Notes under the pieces: model-generated
Databases searched by the model: none
What the model was told of the DNA's origin: nothing
The model's input: the letters and a program-made list of their open reading frames with translations, nothing else
Shown: piece by piece, positions 9,164 to 17,593 of the stretch
Numbering within the stretch: position 1 is the stretch's first letter
How the letters are laid out: every line of letters starts with the position of its first letter
Assembly: GCA_018714825.1 (NCBI GenBank)
Contig: DVMU01000186.1
Coordinates: 1-33,531 of the forward strand
DNA from: Candidatus Pullichristensenella excrementigallinarum
GTDB taxonomy: Bacteria > Bacillota > Clostridia > Christensenellales > Aristaeellaceae
Reading direction: 5' to 3'
DNA length: 33,531 bases
Position numbers and translations under genes: made by a program

Positions 9164-9197
9164 GGGGCGCGAATGGGTTTTCATCGCGCCCATTTTG
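9164..9197 (+). terminator. Intrinsic terminator after the second UDG gene
   Basis: GGGCGCGA-loop-TCGCGCCC followed by ATTTTGTG. Confidence 0.75.
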
Positions 9198-9297
9198 TGT
9201 ATGATAGTACTTACGTGTTTGCGTGCTTTTTCGTCGTGCCGCGCGCTGTGGAACAAGAGGCGTTCGGCGCATAAGTCTTACTGGGAGGCGAAGTTCT

Positions 9298-9699
9298 ATG
9301 ACGTTGGTGAAGTGCCCGCGCTGTGAGCTCAATTACATGAACGAGGGCGAAAAGATGTGTTCTGTGTGCCGCAAGGAATTGCGCGGGGATACGGAACAGT
9401 ACGATGTGATTGAATTGTGCTCCGAATGCGGGGAAAATCCCGCGGTTCCGGGGCAGGAATTGTGCGCATACTGCCTCAAGGAGCTCTCGCGCAGGAACGC
9501 GCAGGTCAATGCGGACGATGTGATTGTGGAGGATCCCAACATCGAAATCGATTCGGTGAGCACCATGGATGAGATCGATCTGGATTTGGGAGCGGATCTG
9601 GACGGCGAGAGCTTTGACGATGAGGATGCGTCCTTTGAAGAGGATATGGAGGATGAGGACAAGGACGATCCCGACAAGCACGATGATGACGAGGATTGA
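9298..9699 (+). CDS. Zinc-ribbon protein with a highly acidic C-terminus
   Basis: Four CxxC knuckles (CPRC, CSVC, CSEC, CAYC), then a Glu/Asp-rich tail; RBS GGGAGG upstream of ATG 9298. Confidence 0.85.
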   Translation: MTLVKCPRCELNYMNEGEKMCSVCRKELRGDTEQYDVIELCSECGENPAVPGQELCAYCLKELSRRNAQVNADDVIVEDPNIEIDSVSTMDEIDLDLGADLDGESFDDEDASFEEDMEDEDKDDPDKHDDDED

Positions 9700-9702
9700 C
9701 CC

Positions 9703-10398
9703 TTGACGGTCTATGCGATTTCCGATCTGCATCTCCCGGCCCGTGAAAAGCCCATGGATATTTTCGGCCCGCAATGGGAAAACCACTTTTCGCGCATCCG
9801 GGAGGATTGGCAAAACAAGGTGCAGCCGGAGGACGTGGTGCTGCTGCCGGGGGATCTGACCTGGGCCATGCACCTGGAGGAGGCGAAGGAGGATATTGCC
9901 CGCGTGGGAGAATTGCCCGGGCGAAAGATCCTCTTGCGCGGCAATCACGATTATTGGTGGAGCGCGATCGGGCGCGTGCGCAGGGCGCTTCCGGAGGGTA
10001 TGTACGCCCTGCAGAACGACAGCCTGCTGCTTGACGGAGTGCTTTTCGCGGGTTCGCGCGGCTGGACGCTTCCTCCCTACGCGCAGGAGGAAAACGATCT
10101 GCGCATCTATGAACGCGAACGGCTGCGGCTGGAGATGTCTCTGAAAGATGCGCGCAAGAGAGACGCCGCGGCTCCGCTGATCGCCATGACCCATTATCCG
10201 CCGCGCACGGAGAATTGCCCGGGTTTCTCGGATCTTTTGGAGCAGTATCGGGCGGATGTGTGCGTCTATGGCCATCTGCACGCCGCTTCCTTCCTGGGGG
10301 GAATTCGCGGCAGGCGCGGAGGCGTTCTCTATTGCCCCGCTTCCTGCGACGGGCTGGGATTTCGCCTGCTGCAAATTGAACTGGAACCAGAGCCTTAG
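9703..10398 (+). CDS. Metallophosphoesterase
   Basis: TTG start; AISDLHLP, LLPGDLTWA, LLRGNHDYWW, ALIAMTHYPP-type motif, VYGHLHA. Confidence 0.93.
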   Translation: MTVYAISDLHLPAREKPMDIFGPQWENHFSRIREDWQNKVQPEDVVLLPGDLTWAMHLEEAKEDIARVGELPGRKILLRGNHDYWWSAIGRVRRALPEGMYALQNDSLLLDGVLFAGSRGWTLPPYAQEENDLRIYERERLRLEMSLKDARKRDAAAPLIAMTHYPPRTENCPGFSDLLEQYRADVCVYGHLHAASFLGGIRGRRGGVLYCPASCDGLGFRLLQIELEPEP

Positions 10399-10468
10399 AG
10401 CAATCGCAAGCGTGCGCAAAGGAGCTGCATTTCCAACGAGTTTTGATCCCCGCCTTTGGGAGAAAGAG

Positions 10469-10525
10469 AAGAAGCCTGCGAAAAACGGAAATTGCATCTA
10501 TTTCCCTTTTTCGCAGGCTTCTTTT
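10469..10525. terminator. Bidirectional terminator between convergent metallophosphoesterase and HAD genes
   Basis: AGAAGCCTGCGAAAAA / TTTTTCGCAGGCTTCT inverted repeat with a T-run on each exiting side. Confidence 0.85.
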
Positions 10526-10542
10526 CGGGAAAATTCGGAAGG

Positions 10543-11226
10543 TCAACCGAGCGCAATCTCGGTCAGCGCGCGAATGTCGCGGATCTCGTAGCGAACATGG
10601 AACCCTTCCCGAAGGGGCTTCTGTTCGGGGTTGTACCAGCAGGCGTCCACACCCGCGCGGTTGGCGGCAAGAACATCGCTGGTGAGGCTGTCGCCCACCA
10701 TCAGCGCCCGTTCCGCAGGGAGGTTCCCCAGGCGAGACAGGGCCTCGTAGAGCATCCGAGGATCGGGCTTTTGTACGCCGATTTCGCCGGAGACGACCAT
10801 GGAATGAATGTACTGTTTGAGGGGAGAGGCGTCCATCCGGGAACGCTGCACGGAGGAGATGCCGTTGGTGACGACGACCACCGGCCGCTTCTGCGCGATT
10901 TCCCGCACGGTTTCCAAAGCGCCCGGAAGGAGAAAGCTCTGCTGGGAAAGCGATTGCGTATACCTTTCGCCAATCTGCGCCGCGTCCCGATCGCAGCCGT
11001 AATGCTCCAAAAAGCGGCGAAACCGCTGCACGCGCAATTCCTTTTGCGTAAGTTCGCCGCGCTCAAACGCCTCCCAGCAGGCCCGATTGATCTCGTGATA
11101 GATCCGCGGGGCTTCCACATCCTGAATGCCAAGGAGGGTAAGGATATCGCCGATGGCGGCCCTTTCGGCCGCGCGGAAGTCAAACAGCGTGTCGTCCGCA
11201 TCGATCAAAATCGCATCGTATTTCAA
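10543..11226 (-). CDS. HAD hydrolase, YjjG-like (pyrimidine nucleotidase type)
   Basis: YDAILIDADDTLFDF, VVTNGISSVQ, EIGVQKPDPRMLYEAL, MVGDSLTSDVLAANRAG. Start proposed at TTG 11226 behind GGGAGA. Confidence 0.88.
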   Translation of the reverse strand: MKYDAILIDADDTLFDFRAAERAAIGDILTLLGIQDVEAPRIYHEINRACWEAFERGELTQKELRVQRFRRFLEHYGCDRDAAQIGERYTQSLSQQSFLLPGALETVREIAQKRPVVVVTNGISSVQRSRMDASPLKQYIHSMVVSGEIGVQKPDPRMLYEALSRLGNLPAERALMVGDSLTSDVLAANRAGVDACWYNPEQKPLREGFHVRYEIRDIRALTEIALG

Positions 11227-11256
11227 GGAGATTCTCCCTTCTCGCCGTATCCCAAG

Positions 11257-11472
11257 GACGGTTTCTCCGCCCGACCTGGTCTTTGCCCCCACACTCGCCG
11301 GCTGGGACGTTCGCTCCTAAGGCCTCTGCCTCCCCACTACTGGCCCTCTCAACCGAAGTTGGCCGGACTTACCTCTAGGCCGCACCATGCTCACCGGAAT
11401 TTTTCCTGCTTACGTGGGTCGTTTCGCCTGCGACTGGCATCGACTTTCAACCACGGACGCGGAGAAACCGCC
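11257..11472 (-). ncRNA. Candidate structured RNA (~215 nt), family not assigned
   Basis: Strong promoter immediately upstream; 14-bp closing stem GGCGGTTTCTCCGC (11472-11459) / GCGGAGAAACCGTC (11270-11257); several internal hairpins; no ORF in the direction of transcription. Confidence 0.7.
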
Positions 11473-11477
11473 TTTCC

Positions 11478-11507
11478 ATTATACCGTGTCCGCGCCGGGG
11501 GCGTCAA
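11478..11507 (-). promoter_or_regulatory. Consensus promoter for the structured RNA
   Basis: On minus: TTGACG (11507-11502), 18-nt spacer, TATAAT (11483-11478); TSS about 11472-11471. Confidence 0.82.
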
Positions 11508-11559
11508 GAAAAACGCGGCAAATTTCGGGAATCTTCTCTGCGCCCTTCAAGCCGAAGCA

Positions 11560-13746
11560 TCAGGGAAGTTCCCGCAAGCGCTTTTGCAGCGCGCTGAAGC
11601 GGCGGTCCACATGATCGTTTTCCACCATTCTCTGCACGCACGCCTCTCTCCCCACGATAACCACCAATTTTTTTGCGCGCGTGACCGCGGTATAGAGGAG
11701 ATTGCGAGTCATGAGCATTTGGGGCCCATTGATCAGGGGCAGGACCACGCAATCAAATTCGCTGCCCTGGCTCTTATGGACGGAAATGCAATACGAAAGC
11801 TCCAATTCCTCCAGGGCGGGCGCGTCGTATTCGACCACGCGGCCGTCGTCAAAGGCCACGGTGAGCGCGTTTTCCTGCTCGTCCATCTCCACGATAAAGC
11901 CGATATCGCCGTTGAACACGCCGATTCCGGGCTCCGCTCCACGCACCCATTCGAGATCGTAATCGTTTTTGATTTGCATGACCTTATCGCCCAGGCGGAA
12001 GACATTGTCCCCGCGCTGGATTTCGGGCTTGCCGATTTCGGGAGGGTTGAGCGCCCGTTGCAGCGCGCGGTTGAGCGCGAACACGCCCGCGTCGCCCCGC
12101 TTCATCGGCGCCATGACCTGAATCGAGCGCATGGGATCCAAATGTAAGTAGTTCGGAAGCCGATGCGTGACCAGCCGTACCACGGAATCCACCGCCTGCG
12201 CCACGCTTTCCTTGCGTTCCAGGAAGAAATCTGTATCACGGTTTCGAATCTCAGGATATTCGCCGCGATTGATGCGGTGCGCGTTGCGAATGATCATGGA
12301 ACCGGCAGCCTGACGGAAGATCTCATTGAGGCGTACGCTGGGGATTACGCCGCTTTCCAACAGGTCGAAGAGCACGTTTCCCGCGCCTACCGACATCAAT
12401 TGATCCTTGTCGCCCACGAGAATCAGCCTTGTCCCCGGCTCCAGCGCCCGCAAGAGCGCGCGGAGAAGGAAGATGTCCACCATGGACATCTCGTCCACAA
12501 TCACGGCCGAACAGTCCAGGGGATTGCGCTCATCGCGCAAGAATCGCTCTTCCTCGCCCGCGTATTCGAGCATCCGGTGAATGGTGCGCGCCTGTCGCCC
12601 GGTAGCTTCGCTCATGCGCTTGGCGGCGCGGCCCGTGGGCGCGCACAGTTCCACGCTCTCCCCCAACAGGCGGAGCATGGCGCGGATGCAGGTCGTCTTT
12701 CCGGTTCCCGGACCTCCGGTAACGATCAGCACCCCCGTGCGCTGGCATTCCATGACGGCCTGGCGCTGCGCGTCCGAGAGGGTGATGCCCTCGATCGTCT
12801 CCGCGCGGCGAACGCGCGCTTCCAATTCGACCTCGTCTTGCGCGTCGCTTCGGAAGGATTTCTGCAAAAGGCGCAGGCGATAGGCCGCGTCGCTTTCCGC
12901 CTCGTACAGCCAGGGGAGGTATACGGCCGTTTCTCCGTCCACATCCTCGGCCACGAGCCCCCCTTCGATCAGGAGGCCGCGGATGGCGTTGTCCACCAGA
13001 TCCTCGTCCGCGCCGAGCACGCGCCCGGCCTCGGCGGCAAGGCGCATCAGCGGCAGATAGACGTGCCCGGAGGCGTTGGCGGCTTCCTGTAAGACATAGC
13101 GGACGCCGCTGCGCAGGCGAAAGGGGCTTTCGGGTTGGAAGCCCATCGACAGCGCCAATTCGTCCGCGGTCTTGAAGCCCACGCCTTCGATTTCGTCCGC
13201 CATGCGGTATGGATTTTCCCGCAGGATATTTTCCGTATTTTCTCCATACGCGCGATAAACCCTGACGGCAAGCCCCGGCGTCAGGCCGCAATTCTGCAAA
13301 AACATCATGGTCACGCGCATGGCGTTGTTCTCCAGAAACGACGCGCCGATCATCGCCGCGCGCTTGGGACCGATCCCGGGAACCTCGCGGAGCCGTTCCG
13401 GTTCGCTTTCCAGCACGTCCAGCGTGCGCCGCCCGAAAGTATCCACAATCAATTTGGCCGTGGCGGGTCCCACGCCGCGAATCAGTCCCGAAGCCAAATA
13501 GCGTTCGATGGCCAGCGCGCCTTCGGGGCGCAGCGATTCATATCGCTCCACGCGGATCTGGCGGCCGTATTCGCGATGTTCGACTTCTTCCCCCTCAAAC
13601 ACGGCCGATTCACCCGCCGCCAAAAACGGCATACGGCCGACCGCGCCCAGCCTTGCTCCGTCCTCGAGCTTGATCTGGGCAACCGTCCAGCCGTTTTCTT
13701 CGTTGCGATATGTAATTCTCTCGACCGTAGCTTTAAAACTGGGCAT
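11560..13746 (-). CDS. recD2: RecD2-like SF1 ATP-dependent DNA helicase
   Basis: VTGGPGTGKTTCIRAML (Walker A), VIVDEMSMVD, LVGDKDQLMSVGAGNVL, SYCISVHKSQGSEFD, LLYTAVTRAKK; N-terminal HhH region. Start at ATG 13746 (MPSFKATVERITY) behind GGAGG. Confidence 0.96.
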   Translation of the reverse strand: MPSFKATVERITYRNEENGWTVAQIKLEDGARLGAVGRMPFLAAGESAVFEGEEVEHREYGRQIRVERYESLRPEGALAIERYLASGLIRGVGPATAKLIVDTFGRRTLDVLESEPERLREVPGIGPKRAAMIGASFLENNAMRVTMMFLQNCGLTPGLAVRVYRAYGENTENILRENPYRMADEIEGVGFKTADELALSMGFQPESPFRLRSGVRYVLQEAANASGHVYLPLMRLAAEAGRVLGADEDLVDNAIRGLLIEGGLVAEDVDGETAVYLPWLYEAESDAAYRLRLLQKSFRSDAQDEVELEARVRRAETIEGITLSDAQRQAVMECQRTGVLIVTGGPGTGKTTCIRAMLRLLGESVELCAPTGRAAKRMSEATGRQARTIHRMLEYAGEEERFLRDERNPLDCSAVIVDEMSMVDIFLLRALLRALEPGTRLILVGDKDQLMSVGAGNVLFDLLESGVIPSVRLNEIFRQAAGSMIIRNAHRINRGEYPEIRNRDTDFFLERKESVAQAVDSVVRLVTHRLPNYLHLDPMRSIQVMAPMKRGDAGVFALNRALQRALNPPEIGKPEIQRGDNVFRLGDKVMQIKNDYDLEWVRGAEPGIGVFNGDIGFIVEMDEQENALTVAFDDGRVVEYDAPALEELELSYCISVHKSQGSEFDCVVLPLINGPQMLMTRNLLYTAVTRAKKLVVIVGREACVQRMVENDHVDRRFSALQKRLRELP

Positions 13747-14341
13747 GTTTTCCTCCCGGAACCGTCCCCGCCGCCAGCTCCCAGAGATAGAGGCTCGCGA
13801 CGCTTCCATAGGGCGAGTACAGTTCGCGCCAGAAATCGAATTGATCCGGCGCGATTTTCCCGTGCAACAGGGCCAGGCCCTTGCGGATGCCGAAATCTCC
13901 CTTGCTGAGGACGTCCATGCGGTTCAGGCAAAAGAGCAGAAACATCTCCGCCGTCCAGCGCCCCACGCCGGGAAAATCCGTCAGGCGGCGCACGCATTCC
14001 GCGTCCGAAAGGGAAGCCAGTTCATCCAGTTCCCGGGCTCTTTCGGCACATGCGCGCGCCCAGCGCGCCTTCTTAGGGCCGAGCCCCAGGCCGCTCAGCG
14101 CCTCTTCCGGGCAGGCGAGAATCGCTTCCGGGGAAATCAGATTCCTTTCCGATAACCGGGCCCACACCGTCTGATGCGCGCGGCCGGAGATCTGTTGGCC
14201 CACAATGGAATGCAGCAGACAGGCAAACGGATCGCCGATCCGAGGGCGGTAGATCGGCCCCCGAAGCGCGACAAGCTCCCCCAGCGCCGGATCGCGCCGC
14301 GCGAGAAAATCCGTTTCTTTTCGGCCGTATTCAAACCACAT
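13733..14341 (-). CDS. DNA-3-methyladenine glycosylase II (AlkA-like HhH-GPD)
   Basis: LLHSIVGQQIS, LTDFPGVGRWTAEMFLLFCLNRMDVLSKGDFGIRKGL; overlaps the recD2 start. Confidence 0.92.
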   Translation of the reverse strand: MWFEYGRKETDFLARRDPALGELVALRGPIYRPRIGDPFACLLHSIVGQQISGRAHQTVWARLSERNLISPEAILACPEEALSGLGLGPKKARWARACAERARELDELASLSDAECVRRLTDFPGVGRWTAEMFLLFCLNRMDVLSKGDFGIRKGLALLHGKIAPDQFDFWRELYSPYGSVASLYLWELAAGTVPGGKHAQF

Positions 14342-14813
14342 GGCGTTTTTCCAGCTCCAACAGGGCGCTTTTGACGGGCAACCCCCCGCCGTAGCCCACC
14401 AGGTTTCCGTTTGCGCCGATCACGCGGTGGCAGGGAATCATGATGCAGATCGGATTGCGGTTGTTGGCAAGCCCCACCGCGCGCGCGGCCTGGGGATTTC
14501 CCAGCCTGCGGGCGATTTCGCCGTAAGAGACGGTTCGGCCGTAGGGGATTTCGCGCAAGAGCGCCCACACGCGCATTTGAAAATCCGTGCCCGAGGGGTG
14601 CAGGGGCACGGAGAAGCTCCGGCGAAGGCCGCAGAGATATTCCGAAAGTTCACGTTCCGCCTGGTCAAGCAGGGAGCACGCCTCCTGCGCAACGGGTTCT
14701 TCCCAGCGCCCGAAGCCCAAAAACGTCACGCCTGTCTCGTCCACAGCCAGGCAGACAGGGCCAATGGAGGTTTCCAATTGGCGGCGCTTCCAATCAGGCT
14801 GCATTTTTACCAT
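14331..14813 (-). CDS. ogt: Methylated-DNA--[protein]-cysteine S-methyltransferase
   Basis: FQMRVWALLREIPYGRTVSYGEIA, IMIPCHRVIGANGNLVGYGGG. Confidence 0.96.
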   Translation of the reverse strand: MVKMQPDWKRRQLETSIGPVCLAVDETGVTFLGFGRWEEPVAQEACSLLDQAERELSEYLCGLRRSFSVPLHPSGTDFQMRVWALLREIPYGRTVSYGEIARRLGNPQAARAVGLANNRNPICIMIPCHRVIGANGNLVGYGGGLPVKSALLELEKRHVV

Positions 14814-15564
14814 AGATCAGGCACAATCCCTTCAACGTCAGCAATCCGTCCAGCACGTCGATGGCCTTGGACTCGTCTGCGATCAAAAGGGCCAAACCTC
14901 CCGTGGCGATAACCTTGGCATTCGGGGAATTCAATTCGCGCTTGATGCGCTCGATCAGGTATTCGACCTGGCCGATGTATCCGTAGACGATGCCCGATTG
15001 CATGTTCGTCACGGTGTTTTTCCCGATCACGGTTTCCGGCCGGACCAATTCAAAGCGCGGCAGCTGAGCGGTTCGCTCGGTCAGCGCTTCGGCCGCCAAT
15101 TTCAGACCCGGGCAGATGGCGCCACCCAGGAATTCGCCGCGCGCGGAAATTGCGCCGAAGCTGGTGGCGGTCCCGAAATCGATGGTGATGCAGGGGCCGC
15201 CGTACAATTCGTAGGCCGCGACCGCGTTGGCGATGCGGTCGCTGCCCAATTCGCGGGGATTTTCGTATTTGATGTTGATGCCGGTCTTGATGCCCGGCTC
15301 CACGGACATCGGCTCCATGCCGAAGTAATTGCGGCACATGTGCTCGATGGTGAAATTGATCGAGGGGACCACCGAGGACATCACGATTCCCCGAACGTCG
15401 CGCGCCGAATATCCCGCGTGCTCGATCAATTGAAGGAGCACGATGCCGTATTCATCCGAAGACTTGCGGCGATCGGTCGAAACGCGGAAGTAGCTGAGCA
15501 TTTCCATGCCGTCAAACAGGCCGCATTTGATGTTGGTGTTTCCGATGTCCAAAGCAAGGATCAT
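14794..15564 (-). CDS. coaX: Type III pantothenate kinase
   Basis: MILALDIGNTNIKCGLFDG, SSVVPSI, ITIDFGTATSFGAISARGEFLGGAICPGLKL. Confidence 0.97.
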   Translation of the reverse strand: MILALDIGNTNIKCGLFDGMEMLSYFRVSTDRRKSSDEYGIVLLQLIEHAGYSARDVRGIVMSSVVPSINFTIEHMCRNYFGMEPMSVEPGIKTGINIKYENPRELGSDRIANAVAAYELYGGPCITIDFGTATSFGAISARGEFLGGAICPGLKLAAEALTERTAQLPRFELVRPETVIGKNTVTNMQSGIVYGYIGQVEYLIERIKRELNSPNAKVIATGGLALLIADESKAIDVLDGLLTLKGLCLIYGKNAA

Positions 15565-15622
15565 GGCAATCTCCGTTCCCGGAGCGCCCCGCCAAGAGCG
15601 CTCCGCAAAATCTGCAAGTTCT

Positions 15623-16201
15623 TCAGGCCCCGATCTTCCACAGCGCGGCGACGATCGGCGTGGTCAGCACGATGGAAAGCACCATTTCGCCCAAACCGCC
15701 CAGTCCACCCAAACCAAAGATCACGCCCAGGAGGTTTTCATTGTCCAAACCGAGCAGGCCGTAAAAGACCAGCATCAGGCCCAGATACAGAATCGTATTT
15801 GTCAGAGGGCCCGCGGCGGCGGCAAAGGGCAGCGCCTTGAGCGAGCGCTCTTTTCCGCGGGACGCCAGACGGTAGACCAGGTGGCAACTCACGGGAACCA
15901 ACATGCGGGGCACAAAGCACAACAGCAGCGCCAGAATCGGGCTTTCCGCCACAATCGGCGCCACCAGCGTCGATTGGGCGACCGGAGAAAGCCCGAAGGC
16001 GCTCAGCGCGCTCATGGCGCCGAAGCAAAAGCCCAAAAACAGGCCGGGTTTCAGACCCAGCACCAGCGTTCCCACGACCACCGGGAGAAACAGCGTCGTC
16101 AGGTTGATCACGACCAGCGGAATCAGCCCCAGCGGGGTCAATCCCAACAGCAGCACCAGCGCCACGAACAGCGCCGTCAGGGTCAGTTTGCGAGTATTCA
16201 T
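15623..16201 (-). CDS. ECF transporter S component (candidate pantothenate/precursor transporter)
   Basis: About 193 aa hydrophobic protein, N-terminal TRKLTLTALFVALVLLLG typical of S components; upstream of and co-directional with coaX. Start at ATG 16201 behind GGAGG. Confidence 0.85.
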   Translation of the reverse strand: MNTRKLTLTALFVALVLLLGLTPLGLIPLVVINLTTLFLPVVVGTLVLGLKPGLFLGFCFGAMSALSAFGLSPVAQSTLVAPIVAESPILALLLCFVPRMLVPVSCHLVYRLASRGKERSLKALPFAAAAGPLTNTILYLGLMLVFYGLLGLDNENLLGVIFGLGGLGGLGEMVLSIVLTTPIVAALWKIGA

Positions 16202-16359
16202 TTTTTCCCTCCGTTCGGGTTCGCCTCGCGATACCCTACGCATATTTTGCCGCGCGCGGCCAAAATGTTTCCGGGACACGGCGCGCGAGCGCCCCGGAAT
16301 GGTCCGGCTCCCGAAAGATACCGGCCGAATCGCAACGCAAACGGATGCGAGACACCGCT

Positions 16360-16371
16360 ATTATAGCACAT
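16360..16371 (-). promoter_or_regulatory. Extended -10 promoter for the ECF-coaX-ogt-alkA-recD2 unit
   Basis: Minus strand TGTGC-TATAAT with TGn extension; -35 weak. Confidence 0.5.
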
Positions 16372-16431
16372 CCCGGGCGCGCTTTCCCCGCGTTTGTGTA
16401 AAGAATTCTGTCCACGATGGCGGAGGAGAGG

Positions 16432-16460
16432 GATTGCGCGCGCCCGTACAGGATGGTATA
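16432..16460 (+). promoter_or_regulatory. Promoter of the cupin gene
   Basis: TTGCGC, 17-nt spacer, TATAAT. Confidence 0.65.
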
Positions 16461-16503
16461 ATATAGGTGTCTATTCCGAAAAAACGAAAAGGAGTGCAAC
16501 GCC

Positions 16504-16845
16504 ATGATCACCAGGCTTTCCGAACGCGTGACGGAATCGCGCGAGCACATGCGCGGCGGCGCGGGAACGGTGCTTTTGACCCCCATTTCCAAGGAAATCC
16601 CGCAAAACGCCCGCCTGTTTTCTGAAATTCGCCTCCGGCCGGGCATGTCCATCGGCTATCATGTGCATGAGAAGGAGACGGAGCTGTTCTACTTTCTCTC
16701 GGGCAAGGGACGCGCGCAGGATGACGAAGCGTTTTACGATGTCTCGGCGGGCGATTCCATGGCCACACCTTCCGGCCACGGCCACGCGATCGAGTGCGTA
16801 GGCGAGGAGGATTTGGTGATCGTAGCGGTGATTATCAAGGATTGA
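16504..16845 (+). CDS. Cupin-domain protein
   Basis: 113 aa; RPGMSIGYHVHEKETELFYFLSGKGRAQDD and GDSMATPSGHGHAIECVGEEDL match the two cupin motifs. Confidence 0.92.
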   Translation: MITRLSERVTESREHMRGGAGTVLLTPISKEIPQNARLFSEIRLRPGMSIGYHVHEKETELFYFLSGKGRAQDDEAFYDVSAGDSMATPSGHGHAIECVGEEDLVIVAVIIKD

Positions 16846-16875
16846 TGATTCCCAACAGAGGTTTTCCGCAATGCA

Positions 16876-16912
16876 AAAGGAGCCGTCTTTATTGGAAGAC
16901 GGCTCCTTTGAC
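16876..16912. terminator. Bidirectional terminator between convergent genes
   Basis: AAAGGAGCCGTCTT-tattgg-AAGACGGCTCCTTT. Confidence 0.85.
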
Positions 16913-16938
16913 GTATCCAACCCAATTGACTGAAAACG

Positions 16939-17580
16939 CTATTCGCCCTCCACGCCCAGATCCGTGCGCTGACGGCGCACGGAAGAAAGCGCCTGCGCGA
17001 GATTGTCCTCCACATCGCTCAAGAGCTTGTATGCGTCGTGCGACGCCTTCAGGCGCAACTCGTTGGCCTCCACGCGCGCATCGTTTTTGATAATGCGCGC
17101 TTCTTCGCGGGCGCGGCGCACGATTTCGTTTTCGTCCACCATGTGATCGGCGCGTTCCTGCGCGTCGGCGATGATGGCGTGGGCCTCGTTTTCCGCGTCG
17201 TTGAGGCGCTGTTCCGCCTCTTCCTTAGCCTTTTCCAAGGCGGCGTTGGCGCGCATCTCGGCGGAGGAAACCTTGTTCATAGCGGCGGTTTCCGCGTTGC
17301 CCAAGATGCGGTCGCGCTCGGAATACATCTGCAAGCCGTACTGCACCGCGTCGGGCAAATTGCGCTCCATGTCGTCAATGATCAAAAGGCACTTGTCCGC
17401 GTCTATGATCTTCTTGCTGGTCAAGGGTACGTTCGTCCCGGCGCTGATGGCGGCGCGAATGTGCTTGAGCAGCTCGAGGAAATACTTCATATCGTCAATT
17501 TCTTCGGGTTCCTGAATGCCGCGCTCCTCCAGACCGGAAACCGGCTCGTCCTCGTAGAACCTTTCCTGATCGCGATCCAT
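16939..17580 (-). CDS. Coiled-coil protein of unknown function, linked to coaD
   Basis: 213 aa; long charged Ala/Glu-rich helical stretch (ANAALEKAKEEAEQRLNDAENEAHAIIADAQERADHM). Confidence 0.8.
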   Translation of the reverse strand: MDRDQERFYEDEPVSGLEERGIQEPEEIDDMKYFLELLKHIRAAISAGTNVPLTSKKIIDADKCLLIIDDMERNLPDAVQYGLQMYSERDRILGNAETAAMNKVSSAEMRANAALEKAKEEAEQRLNDAENEAHAIIADAQERADHMVDENEIVRRAREEARIIKNDARVEANELRLKASHDAYKLLSDVEDNLAQALSSVRRQRTDLGVEGE

Positions 17581-17593
17581 TGATCCACACTCC

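Noticed and set aside
11257-11472. Assignment of the structured RNA as RNase P RNA (GAGGTAAGTCCGG resembles GAGGAAAGTCCGG)
   Set aside because: Too short, lacks the ACAGAAA and 3' conserved regions; resemblance is local only. SRP RNA and tmRNA were also rejected for missing signature sequences.
10456-12147. 563-aa plus ORF opposite the HAD gene, structured RNA and recD2
   Set aside because: Crosses a bidirectional terminator, three minus-strand features and a promoter; no recognisable domain.
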